NCBI RefSeq assembly: GCF_016802725.1
Contig: NC_052672.1
Coordinates: 10,054,710 to 10,118,709 of the forward strand
From: Solenopsis invicta
Taxonomy: Eukaryota > Arthropoda > Insecta > Hymenoptera > Formicidae
Direction of reading: 5' to 3'
Length of the DNA stretch: 64,000 nt
In this document: positions 40,101 to 50,100 of the stretch, in pieces
Position numbering within the stretch: position 1 is the stretch's first letter
Layout of the letters: each line of letters opens with the position of its first letter
The notes under the pieces: model-generated
Told to the model about the DNA's origin: nothing
Databases searched by the model: none
Seen by the model: only the letters and a program-made list of their open reading frames with translations
Made by a program: the position numbers and the translations under genes

Positions 40101-40896
40101 GTGACTCAAGTGTTAATCAATTCTTCCGTCATAATCATTTTATTAACTTCTACGATTATTTTAGATACGTATCGAAGGCATCGCGAAGAAAACATCGGCG
40201 GAAGACTCGGATCGTTATTTCCAAAGTCGACCGTATGCGAATCAGATTGGGTCTATGGCCAGCAAGCAAAGCAGTGTAATAGCTAGCAGACAGACTCTAA
40301 TTGTGAAAGAAAGGGAGCTGTTGGCGAAATTCCCAGAAAATCAGGTTGAGAGACCCGCCTGTTGGTAGGTAACATTATAATAATAAAATAATCAACAGTA
40401 AATAAAAAAACTAATTATCAGTGAATTGTGAAATTAAATGCGCGCGCGTAAAGCGCTGACGTTAAAGTTTTTCTCAAATAATAATTTTGAATATAAAGTT
40501 TCGTACACAAGAAACATCCATGTATAAAAGCAAAGAAGACTAACACTCTTGTGCGATGGGCATACTGCCATTTAGTTTGACAAATAGCACACTGTCGCTT
40601 CGTTTCGCAAAGCTATAATATATTTATTATCTCCGACAGGCCGTGGATTAATAGCTCTACCACGTGTATAATTTCCAAATTGAAATCATCGTTTATTTAT
40701 AAAGATTATATATACAATACACTATTTCAGGGGCGGTTATCTCGTTATACCACATTCCGTGGAATTCTGGCAAGGTCAGAGCGATCGTCTGCACGATAGA
40801 ATTCGTTTCAGACGTCCAAAAACGAATGAAAAAATAGACAATATTCTCATACACAAAGGAGAGGCTGGATGGGTATACGAGAGACTCTCGCCATAA
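37197..40896 (+). CDS. PNPO: Pyridoxine-5'-phosphate oxidase (PNPO)
   Basis: Six exons: 37197-37236, 39196-39352, 39614-39713, 39796-39849, 40165-40364 and 40731-40896, continuous in frame, 238 residues. The enzyme oxidises pyridoxine or pyridoxamine phosphate to pyridoxal phosphate, using FMN, in the cytosol (family knowledge). Family motifs run in order: FEEACNAP, EPNAMFLATATRDG, VLLKGF, FYTNYDSRKAHEL, NPHVALTFYWESL, SRPYANQIGSMASKQSS, EFWQGQSDRLHDRI and the terminal WVYERLSP. The length matches animal PNPO cores. Exon 1 is very short, and intron 1 (37237-39195) is filled by fossil transposons. The gene runs tail-to-tail with the METTL18 gene. Confidence 0.96.
37482..38440 (+). mobile_element. 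Decayed hAT transposon in PNPO intron 1
   Basis: Ends begin CAGAGATTAATCG (left) and CAGAGATCGATAAAATAAC (right, inverse strand). The interior near 38128-38260 reads LPLSAPERLFSCSNF, then a stop, then SIKDANFEMHVLIKAN. That is the C-terminal dimerisation region of hAT transposases, here with an in-frame stop. The expected 8-bp flanks CTAAGTAT and TTAAACAC agree at only four positions, so the insertion is old. Only a fragment of the transposase remains. Confidence 0.75.
38600..38984. mobile_element. MITE with perfect 8-bp target-site duplication
   Basis: Terminal inverted repeats CGAGGGGAAATTCACAGCC and CGAGGGGGAATTCACAACC enclose 385 bp. Identical GTAAAATT flanks it at 38592-38599 and 38985-38992. 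An 8-bp duplication fits the hAT, P or Merlin superfamilies; the CGAGGGG end is not the commonest hAT type. The interior carries repeated CGGCATTGGTGTACAAAAT motifs near both ends. Confidence 0.9.
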
Positions 40897-41200
40897 AAAA
40901 AAATTACAAATATTTTATTGACGCAAAGAAGAGCAAGAGAATTAACAATTTTTGTGTATAAGAAGAGAATCACACCGCAGAAGCGGTCACTCTTCTGCAG
41001 GTGATTGCTGCAACATTCCAAGTCGATACCTCATAGTATTACGAAGACAATAATGTTATACATCAGATTTGTGACGTTCTCGAACATCGATTTTCCTCGT
41101 GAGTTTCAGAATTTCTCTGTTAACTCCTAAAATGTGTATAGTTATTATTGTTAAGCCGGTGATAAGGAAATATATTTAAAAGTTAAAATATATTAGAAGT

Positions 41201-41209
41201 TTTAATAAA
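41201..41209. terminator. Overlapping poly(A) signals of convergent genes
   Basis: TTTAATAAA contains AATAAA on the plus strand (41204-41209), about 310 nt after the PNPO stop. It also contains ATTAAA on the minus strand (41206-41201), about 30 nt after the METTL18 stop. The two convergent genes may share this sequence for 3'-end formation. Positional inference. Confidence 0.45.
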
Positions 41210-41236
41210 AGCTTTAAAAACTTTAAAATTAAATCA

Positions 41237-42634
41237 TTAATGACCATCTTGACTTCTCCACACCGACTCAACGTCGAAGTACCCGTCCTTCAAGACGATA
41301 TTCTCAAATTGTCTCATTCCACCACCCACGCCAAAATAGTAGGTTTTTCCAGCGACAAATCTAACAGAAATCACTCATTTCTAAATTGAAGTTTTGATAT
41401 ATAAATAAGATATCAGAGCGATCTAATGTACTCACACAGCGCCATCGGCTTTTAGCTTTGTCTTGAAAATTTCGTACAATTTTTTATGATTGTCCGGATT
41501 ATAGATTGTTTCGCTCGTGAAGATGTAATCATATTTTTTACTTTCATCGAGTAACGTCGCGAGAGAAGCCCAATCCCCGGCATAAAATTCGCATCTCGTC
41601 GTTATAATCGTACGATCGTCAAAATTTGACGTCACGTTCGGAATGGTCGCGAATTTTAGCACTTCTGCGTTCTACAAAAATTATTTTGTTAATCGCGGCT
41701 CACTTTTCAATGCGACAATCATACGAATTATACGAACATAATCTTGGAAATGGACTATGGCATTTTTGCGAAGAGACAAAAGACCAATTAATCCAGCGCC
41801 GCATCCTAAATCCATGATAAGTTTATCTTTCAATTCGATTTCTTTCTCCAGTATGTACTTGCCCAAATCAAATGTACATTCCCAAATTTTTAAGCCGCCT
41901 TAATTGTACAATTAAATTTTAATATATAACAGTTATTATTTATTATATTAATTATTAATATAATTAAATTAATTATTTATATAATTATGCAATCTAATTA
42001 TTGATATAATTAATATTTAATAGAGTTACGTATCATTTATTATTTTATAATTATTCAATTATTTAATATGCAATTCATAATTTAATTTTTACGCGTGAAT
42101 TAATGAAATTTCGAGAATTCGAATAAAATTTAAGTTATCAGCGATTCCTAAAGAAACATTAAACAAATTTTATCCAAAAATCACCTTCGTATTTTGCTGG
42201 AATGAGATCGGAATGTTTCGACTCAGCCTCAACTATTATCTTACAATTTTGATCAGTTAAATCCTGAGTTATTTTATCAGAGCGGATCAATTTTAAATTA
42301 CAATCAGGAAATACTTCGGTCTCTGTATAATAATCAGCCTCATATTTCGCTTCAATTTGTTCGGATGTTATTTCAAGTTTGAAGGCGGGAATCCATTTTA
42401 ATCTGTCCTTCTGCTCGCTGTCTTCTAAAATTATTTTAATATATTCATTCGCGGTTATATATTGATTTTATGAAAACTAAAAAAATGCGAATTGAATGTT
42501 CGCGGGAAATAATTTTATATTGGTCTAACCTCAAATTACGAACAGGCACGTGTCTCTAAACTTATCACAAAAATATGATTAGTCATACCTTCAAGAGTAT
42601 CAGCTGTATCTTCCGCAAATCTAAATTTAAACAT
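41237..42634 (-). CDS. METTL18: METTL18-type protein-histidine N-methyltransferase
   Basis: Five minus-strand exons: 42634-42589, 42424-42185, 41898-41738, 41671-41436 and 41360-41237, 268 residues in frame. METTL18 enzymes methylate a histidine of ribosomal protein uL3 using S-adenosylmethionine (family knowledge). Features in order: an acidic N-terminus starting MFKFRFAEDTAD; the family signature GLKIWECTFDLGKYI; SAM motif I, LIMDLGCGAGLIGL; QDYNAEVLKFATIPNV; a YDYIFTSETIYNP block (motif IV region); and a terminal domain containing VAGKTYYFGVGGGMRQF. This order is typical of METTL18. The length is a little under the human protein. The start is the first methionine after an upstream stop region, in a short exon. 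Confidence 0.94.
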
Positions 42635-42981
42635 TTTTTGCTAAGTTTGAATCAGACTCAAAGTTCGAGGACTCTCTGGTTTGAATTGTAAAAATAGAAA
42701 GCTACGCGTGTGGTAAACAAAGAGATCATATACCCTTGATGGTAACGTTAAAGTGTAATTTGAAATATGTATACACCAGAGCGAAAACTGAGTCCGTTCG
42801 CTAGCGCCTATATGTGCACAGAACGTGCACTTTTAGAACTACGTAGCCACGGATCCTGTAGATAACGTCCACGATTTTTTGGATTTCTCCCGTACTATAT
42901 CCACGATTTTGTGATTTTGTTTTGTGCTACGTACACGATCTCATAGTTAGAGAGAAGGATTCTCTGCTCATAATAAAGGAG

Positions 42982-43189
42982 GGAGCACAGACTCTTGCAT
43001 AACACATAATACATAACGCATAAGAGAATTAGCCAGAGTCCTTCATTTTGATGCTAAAAAGGAAAGGCCCAAGCATAGCTGCATAACCGTGCGCAGAAAG
43101 AAAGTGATTAGTCCATTTACTGATGCATGTATTAATGAACCAATTTCCATATGCATGTGGTTATGCAGCTATGCAAGAGTCTATGCTCC
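42982..43189. mobile_element. MITE with GGAGCAYAGACTCTTGCATA ends
   Basis: The left end GGAGCACAGACTCTTGCATA and the right inverse end GGAGCATAGACTCTTGCATA match at 19 of 20 positions. Sub-terminal AGCTGCATAACC motifs also occur in inverted orientation inside. No coding capacity and no sure target-site duplication; the superfamily is uncertain. Confidence 0.8.
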
Positions 43190-43320
43190 GGCTTAAAGAA
43201 ATCTGATTAATTTTCTTACGCATAATATATTAAGTGTTATATATATAAATCTGTGTCTAATAAAACTAGAAAAATTACGTCTTACAAGTTAGCAGCAGAA
43301 TAAAGTGAGAAGAAATAATA

Positions 43321-44484
43321 AAAACTAATTTTTTTATATGTTGCTTATTTGTTATAAAGTTACCACACAAAAAAAAGTTGATACTAAAACTAGCAGACGG
43401 ACTTAGACAACCGCCACGCGACATAATCGACGAAACAGTTCTCAACAAGGTTTTCGCTCAGTCTGTTGCGCTAAAAAATTATTCTAAGCAGATAATTTCA
43501 GAAAAAACATATATTATTTGAGAATAATCGTACAAAATGACATTTCAGGTTTAACAAAAAAAAAACATGCTAAAAACAGAATACATGTTATTATGAGATG
43601 ATTAACAAACTGTATTCGGAAATACATTTCCCGGAAATTTGTTTATAATTTTTTTCTAAGACGGATTATTTCTTAAAACTTTGCATACATCGCCTGAATA
43701 ATATTAGGAAGTTACCTGAAAAGTTGAAAAAAATAACCCCTTTTGGAAAAAAAATTATGAAAAGATTAATTTCGAAAATAGACGAAAAGTCTTTTTCTTC
43801 GAAATTAATTTGTTTATAACTTCTTTCTTTTTCTAAGAAGGATCATTTCTTAAAACTTTGCACACATCTTCTGGGTAGTATTAAGAAGTTACATGTAAAG
43901 TTTGAAAAAGTGATTTCTCTTAGAAAAAAATAATAAACTTTCAAAAAGAGAAATCTTTCGTCTATTTTCAAAATTAATTTTTTCATAACTTTTTTCCACG
44001 AAGAGTAATTTTTTAAATTTCACAGATGCAAAGTTTTAAAAAATGATCCTACTTAGAACAAATGTTGTAAACAAATTTCCGTGAAATATATTTCCAAATA
44101 CAACTTGTTAATCTCATAACATCATATGTACTGTTTTTAATATGTTCTTTTTGTTAAACCTGAAATATCACTTTGTACAATTATTCTCAAGTAGTATATA
44201 ACGTTTTTTTTTTTTAATTATTTGCTTAGAACAATTTTTTATAGCAACAGATCTTTAAGCAAAAATTTTGTTAAGAACCACTGCGTTGATTATGTCGCAC
44301 GGCGTCTAAGTCCGTCTGCTAGCTTCTTCATAAAGTTACTTTGTTAGTTTTGTTTTAAAATAATGTTTAAATAAGTTAACTTAATCTTCCTTTAACAGAA
44401 CATTATTTAAAAAAAACTAACAAAACAACAAATTTTTTTCTTTGGTAACAAATAAGAAACAAATAAAAAAATTAGTTTTAATTA
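43321..44484. mobile_element. Large palindromic foldback element
   Basis: Arms of roughly 400 bp or more are inverted copies. The clearest blocks are CTAGCAGACGGACTTAGA (43390-43407) facing its exact complement (44305-44322); GCGACATAATC facing GATTATGTCGC; and an outer block AAAAACTAATTTTTTTAT/ATAAAAAAATTAGTTTT. Two diverged direct copies sit near the centre (about 43640-43735 and 43809-43910, sharing TTAAAACTTTGCAYACATC). No transposase frame is left. Confidence 0.8.
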
Positions 44485-45275
44485 ATTACTTTGTTCCGCT
44501 AATATATAAGACGTAAAAAAATTGAATAATAGGTTTTCCTAGCACGAGATATTTTTCTGCGTGCACTATCTAGAAGCAGAAACAAACATGACGGCTACGA
44601 TCGCGACTTATTGTTAGCTAACAATAAGACTTTAATTTTAAACGCCACTATATTTATAAAATATGGACTATGTGGCTAATACCCATAAATCTCATAGGTA
44701 ATATCCACGACTTTATGATTCTCTTTCGTATTATACAAAAATAAAGTTACATAAGCAAAGATAAACAATTAATTTATCAGATGTTTTTTTTTATTTGAGA
44801 ATATATGAGTTATATCTCAAAACATTACCAAAAATATAAAAATTTCATAGAATATTATGTTTAAGTACATATGTAAAATTTGAACACAATTCACTCACCT
44901 GGTTACGTATTATCTAATTAACATATGATAAAATTTAACTCAAAGTTTTAGCCAATAAGCTATATTTATAACATCATAGATGAAACCAGTTGGTTAAAAC
45001 ATCAAAATCTAATCACAAGTTGACCAGATAATGAAAAATCGAACCTTATTGGTTTAAAAGTTATTTAATTTTTTGTTTTCTTTAATTCTTATATAAAATC
45101 GCGTTTTGCTAATTTGCAAATTTTATGAGGCAGTAGTGTTACCAATTAAAGCAAAAAGTTTTTACGCAAACTAATGAAATTCTAATAAATATTTGTGCAA
45201 AAATTCATTCAGATCCACTTACTCATTTAAAAGTTCATTTATTTCCAACTACAATATAATATAGTAATTTTCGCT

Positions 45276-45582
45276 GCAAAAACTATTATAAATTAAATAA
45301 ATTTATAAATTGAATAAATCAAATAAACATAAGTTAATTCAAACCCAGTGAGAAATTGTCAATGTCAAAGAAATTTTTATATTTGCAGAAAATAAATGTA
45401 ACTACTAAAAAACGAGAGATTGCTTGCAAATCTAAGATATGAGCAAAAACTATTATAAATTAAATAAATTTATAAATTGAATAAATCAAATAAACATAAG
45501 TTAATTCAAACCCAGTGAGAAATTGTCAATGTCAAAGAAATTTTTATATTTGCAGAAAATAAATGTAACTACTAAAAAACGA
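45276..45582. repeat. Recent 167-bp-period duplication
   Basis: The 140-bp segment 45276-45415 is repeated without a visible difference at 45443-45582, with 27 bp between the copies. The surroundings are AT-rich and non-coding. Such identity implies a recent duplication, or possibly an assembly artefact. Confidence 0.95.
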
Positions 45583-46074
45583 AAACTTATCCAATCAATT
45601 TGCAATGTCGCAAATTAAAAAGTAATTGTCATCGCTTTGAAAACTATTTAAAATGTTGAAAATAACAAAAAAAGGCGATGAAATTACTATGAATCATTAT
45701 TTAATCAGCCTTTTGTTTCAAAGCAGTTTTTATTTTATTATATTTATATAAAAAGAGAAACTTTGAATTTATTAAATTACAATTAATTTGAGTAATATTC
45801 AGAAAGATGCAAAGTATTCCTGAGACGTTTAAAAAATATTAGGAATCGCAAAAAGTAACAAAAATCTTGTAAGTAAAACTGCTGACATTTTTCAAGATAA
45901 TTCTGATAAAATTGATAAAGATATAAGATTATGTCTTTCTTAAAATTAGCAGACTTTTATAAGATTCTATTATACCCCAAACTGGAAACAGATATTTATT
46001 TTAAATGGACAGTTTCGCTTTTTGAAGAAATATCTTCGTATTTCAGTTAATAATACTTGAACAAATTAATTTAC

Positions 46075-46881
46075 TCAACGATTATTGTTATTGCTGCTGC
46101 TGCTGCTACAGTGCCTTTCCAGTTGATTCTGAAAATATAATAAATACTTAGAATATACTGTTTATTAAGCTACTATATTAATTTAAAAATGTATGAAATT
46201 GGTTGAAAATATTTTTATATAATATAGATATATTCTCATAATTTTTGAAAGAAATAAAATATATTCAACAGGTGGCAAAAAACATGTTACACGATGAGGG
46301 TTAATTAAACAGTATTTTAATTATTTTTTAAATTTAGAACATATTAAGAAAATTACTACAATAAAATAAACATGTCTAATGAGATAAACGTCAAATTTCA
46401 CATGATAATTCCATAATCGTAATTTTTAGTATAATTCCTGGTATTATTTAAAATTCCTTTTACCCATAAATATTAATATTTTATAAATCTTCAAAAGTAT
46501 TTTTATTTTTACATTTAAATTGCGAAATTACGAAACACGCAAAGATATATGTCTCAATTAATAAAATAATATATTTACCGAGTTGTCCCGACGAATGCTG
46601 TCTTCTGCTAAACTCACGTTCCACTGCTTTTCTCGAAAACGTTTCATTAAACGATCGGCATTTTCGATATCACTCACGAACGCGAAGAACGTAAAACGCG
46701 CACAAAATGGCGGAGCAAGTAAAATGGAGTAACCGACACACATACGCACGTACATACACACACGTCGCGGAATGCCTGAACTACGCAAAAAGCTTTTCGA
46801 ATAAATGCACGCGTAGAGAAAGAACCGACTCGCTCCCGTAACGTTAGATTCCCGCACGACGATTAACGAGCCATTCGACAT
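46075..46881 (-). CDS. Possible two-exon minus-strand gene, unrecognised
   Basis: An open exon (46881-46579) ends at a GTAAAT donor after the peptide EDSIRRDNS. A good acceptor (TATTTTCAG) opens a second segment (46128-46075) encoding NQLERHCSSSSSNNNN before a stop. The frame joins in phase 0, with two possible start codons (at 46881, or an internal Met before KRFREK). The upstream part overlaps a GC-rich island and is low in complexity, so most of exon 1 may be 5' untranslated. No family is recognised; a non-coding transcript is equally possible. Confidence 0.3.
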
Positions 46882-47560
46882 TTACGATTCGCGATCTACG
46901 TAAACGAGGCATTCAATTCGAACGCGAATACACGTACGCGAAAACTTTCAAAGCGACGCCGCCATATATAAGCTGCCGCGCATCACGAATGAAAATGAGC
47001 ATCTCACGGCACTCAACCAAGTCCGCAGTCACATTCGGCACTCTGTCCAATTGCGTATTCGAACACGAAGCAATTGAGAAGCACGTAAACGATACGTCGT
47101 AATATCGAACACCCGATGGAGCAACAATAAATATGGCAAAAACAAACAACGAGCATTGGCAACAGCAAACAAGGTCAGCCAGCCGGAGCAAGAGGAAAGG
47201 ACCGTGACGCAGGTGACGCAGCGGCAGCGAGCGAGCGAGCGACGACGATGGCCGAGCGGCGGCGGAGACGGCCGAACGGCGATGGTACCCGAGCAGTGGC
47301 GGGGCAGCCGAGCGGCGATCGGCCAGCCAGCGGTACAGCGGCGCTATGGCGCAGTAGCTGTAGAATGCCGTGGAAGCTTGTGAAATGTGCGATCGTGTGC
47401 GGTTAACGATCCGTCCCGTAGACTTATATAATAGCATGCGTCTCAGCTATTGTTAGAAAGATCCGCTTACATCGTACCGCACTCCGAGTTCCCGTAACAT
47501 TTGTTAAATCTGTACGCGTGCCGAATGAATATCGGTGATTGATACTATGTAGGTTATGTT
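46600..47560. promoter_or_regulatory. GC-rich island, possible bidirectional promoter
   Basis: A GC- and CpG-rich block inside AT-rich DNA lies between the candidate minus-strand exon (start near 46881) and the candidate plus-strand start at 47923. Open frames in it are Arg/Gly/Ala-rich in every frame, as expected from composition. Promoter role inferred from position and composition. Confidence 0.4.
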
Positions 47561-47922
47561 ACTTTTCGAAATCGAGATTTATTCACGATATCTATATTGT
47601 ATTTAACATTATTCGGTAAATCTGTTGCACGATGTACTTTGATGTGACTGAGAGTTCGGAGTGACAGACGAATCGACGAATAAAATGTGAAAATGCTAAC
47701 TAAAATTGTTCTCGACAATATTATTACGTGTTCTCGCGCGTTGCATATCACGCGATCTTCTAACAATAAAATCTTTTATTTTGGAAAATAAAATGTCTCA
47801 TGGTAATCGTAAATAAATCGGAACGATGATCTTGGTGTGGCGGCCGTTACACAAGTATCGCGCGATCATTATTACCCTCGTATTTGCAAGTGTTGTGTTG
47901 TGAAAATATTGTACCTACAACG

Positions 47923-48520
47923 ATGACAACTCAGGACAATCTGAGAGGAGGAGGAGGTCTAGGAGAGAGGCATCAGGCATCGGTGGAGCAACATGCGGTA
48001 AATATATTTTATTTATGCGTATCCTACGCGCGGAAGTGTATTAAAAAATTAAATATTAAATATTAAAAAATAAAAATTAGAAAAAATTTAATGTGACTAC
48101 GAACTTGTATTTAATAGAAAGTGTTCTCAGGCATTACGTTAGAATTAAATTATTTTAATAATTGAATGTACATTTACTTAATAAACACATACCCAGAGTC
48201 ATCAATTCTATCTTTAAGAAAATTTTCCAAACTGAGAAGTTACCATTTTTCTACTTATTCAGTTTATAATTAACGTAACGACCTCCAATATCCGTAATAA
48301 GCTCCAGCAGTTACATTCATGAAGAGCTGTAAGAATTGATGACACTGGGTGTACATAATAATTATTAAACTTTAATTAATGAACACAACTGCACGCAGTA
48401 ATTATTATTTAAAATACTACTTGCCTTTTCTATCGTTACTTCGATTTATATTTTACATTTGTTTGTTACAGAATCATCGTAGCAACGTTACAGAAAAACT
48501 CCACTGCTGCACATTGGTTG
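47923..48520 (+). CDS. Possible 5' exons of an unrecognised gene
   Basis: Exon 1 (47923-47997) encodes MTTQDNLRGGGGLGERHQAS and five more residues, then a GTAAAT donor in phase 0. A good acceptor at 48471 opens a second exon (48472-48520; NHRSNVTEKLHCCTL...) ending at GTGAGT. From there I cannot extend with certainty: the coding-like segment at 49841-50085 joins in frame only if a weaker donor (GTTGGT at 48517) is used. No family recognised. Confidence 0.35.
48190..48351. mobile_element. Small MITE, CCCAGAGTCATCAATTCT ends
   Basis: The left end CCCAGAGTCATCAATTCT and the right inverse CCCAGTGTCATCAATTCT match at 17 of 18 positions. TA dinucleotides lie at or next to both ends, as in Tc1/mariner insertions, though the right side has two extra bases. 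About 160 bp, no coding capacity. Confidence 0.7.
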
Positions 48521-49061
48521 GTGAGTGATGAGCAAACTTTAATAATTAAGGTAATAGATTTGTGACATACTTAAAATATAAAAAGGCGATTATAATCTAT
48601 GATAAATCATTACATATATTACATATCGTAAATCTATTGTCTTAAATGGATAGACTAAAGTAAATTAGGATTTTATATTTAATCTTGAATAAATTACATA
48701 CATTGATTTTTGTGTATTTATTTATTATGCTTAAGCAGAATTTTACTCTTTTTATTTCTTTATTTTTTCAATTTATTTTTTTTTTAACTTATGTTTATAA
48801 TTGAAGATTTTGTATTTATAATCTATTTTTACAGAGAGGTGATTTGCTTTACACTGTATAGCAATTTTATGTTTCAACTCACATTACAAAGAAAATATGA
48901 AAGAGAAAAATATTAGCAAAAGAATTTTAGAAAGTTACTAACATAAAAAATGATCTAATATTATCAGTAATAGGCTCACTATTGTTTCAACTAATTTGCA
49001 CAAGAAAATCAAAATTTATTTTTGTTTTTAGCAAATTTCACACAGAGAAAAGCTATATATA

Positions 49062-49136
49062 ATTTGCTTAAGTAATTAAAGAAATAAAAATTTATTATTT
49101 GTATGGGTTTTTATTTCTTTAATTATTTAAGTAAAT
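49062..49136. repeat. Hairpin with 29-nt arms
   Basis: ATTTGCTTAAGTAATTAAAG followed by AAATAAAAA (49062-49090) faces its near-complement at 49108-49136 across a 17-nt loop. AT-rich; probably a short foldback repeat. Confidence 0.7.
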
Positions 49137-49840
49137 CATGTTTTTATTAGTATTAATATAGTGCAATGTATAGTTTCCAAGAAATACAAGGCTTTTTAGG
49201 ATATTCTAAGAAGCACAGGTCTTTTGTAGACGCCCATGGGATGCTCAAAGGATGTCCCTGGGGCATCCCCTGAATGACGTGTGCTGTTAGGGAAGGGATG
49301 GGCTAGTTTTGGCAACTCTATATTAAACATACTTTATGTCCTGAAGTATGTTTCTTCTATTTCATTAGATCATTTATCTAGATAATTTAGAAAATAAAAA
49401 TCAAAGAAATATTTTTTTTCCTTTTTATGGAATAGAAACTTAGCATATATAAAGTTTAAAATATACAACTTTTTTTGAAAATTTATAAAATTATATGATT
49501 ATTTTCGAGAAAACTTTATATATGTGCTCAGTAATTATTTCTTGCTGCCTAGCTTTAATTTGAATTTTATATTTGTTACAAAATCATTGTAGCAACATAA
49601 ATATAACTAACTTCCAGCTGCTGGGCATTAATATTGACGAGTAATAAATACATTTTTTTATTGAGATCACGAATTTAAAACAATTATTTTAAATATGTAG
49701 CAAATGTTTTATACACATGTACGTGTGTCTACGATAAATCATTCTAACAAGTTATTATGGTGAGTTATTATCTATATTATATATAAATATAAATTATCAT
49801 GATAATTTATCATAATATAAATGTTATACATTTCAGATCC

Positions 49841-50085
49841 GTTGCCTTAAATGGATAGACCTTAACAGATTAAGGTTTGAGATATTTAACCCTGGGAATA
49901 TATATATGTATGTTGGAATTAATTTATCTTTAGTTACGATGGTAAGCCAGAAAACTGCTGAGTTATTTCTTGAACTCAAACACGTGGAGAATCACGACAC
50001 CTGGAATATAGTTGTGCAGTTTCTAGAATCTACAACTCCAAGAAAAATATTATGTAATACGTTGAAGTTTAAAAGACTAATTGTA
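49841..50085 (+). CDS. Coding-like segment, unrecognised
   Basis: After a TTTCAG acceptor an open stretch reads IRCLKWIDLNRLRFEIF and continues through QKTAELFLELKHVENHDTW and VVQFLESTTPRK to KRLI, then a GTAAGT donor near 50086. An internal ATG-GTAAGC could also act as a donor. The composition looks protein-like, but I do not recognise a family. Its start resembles a degenerate segment near 48650 (see findings). It may be a further exon of the gene starting at 47923, or a decayed element. Confidence 0.3.
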
Positions 50086-50100
50086 AGTATATTATTTACT

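Larger units (their letters stand above)
42635..46074. other. Gene-free, repeat-rich region
   Basis: No supported exon. It holds a 208-bp MITE (42982-43189), a large palindromic element (43321-44484) and a 167-bp tandem duplication (45276-45582). The remainder is AT-rich. Confidence 0.6.

Noticed and set aside
46913..47437. 174-codon minus-strand frame in the CpG-rich island
   Set aside because: The plus strand is equally open; the residue composition follows GC content.
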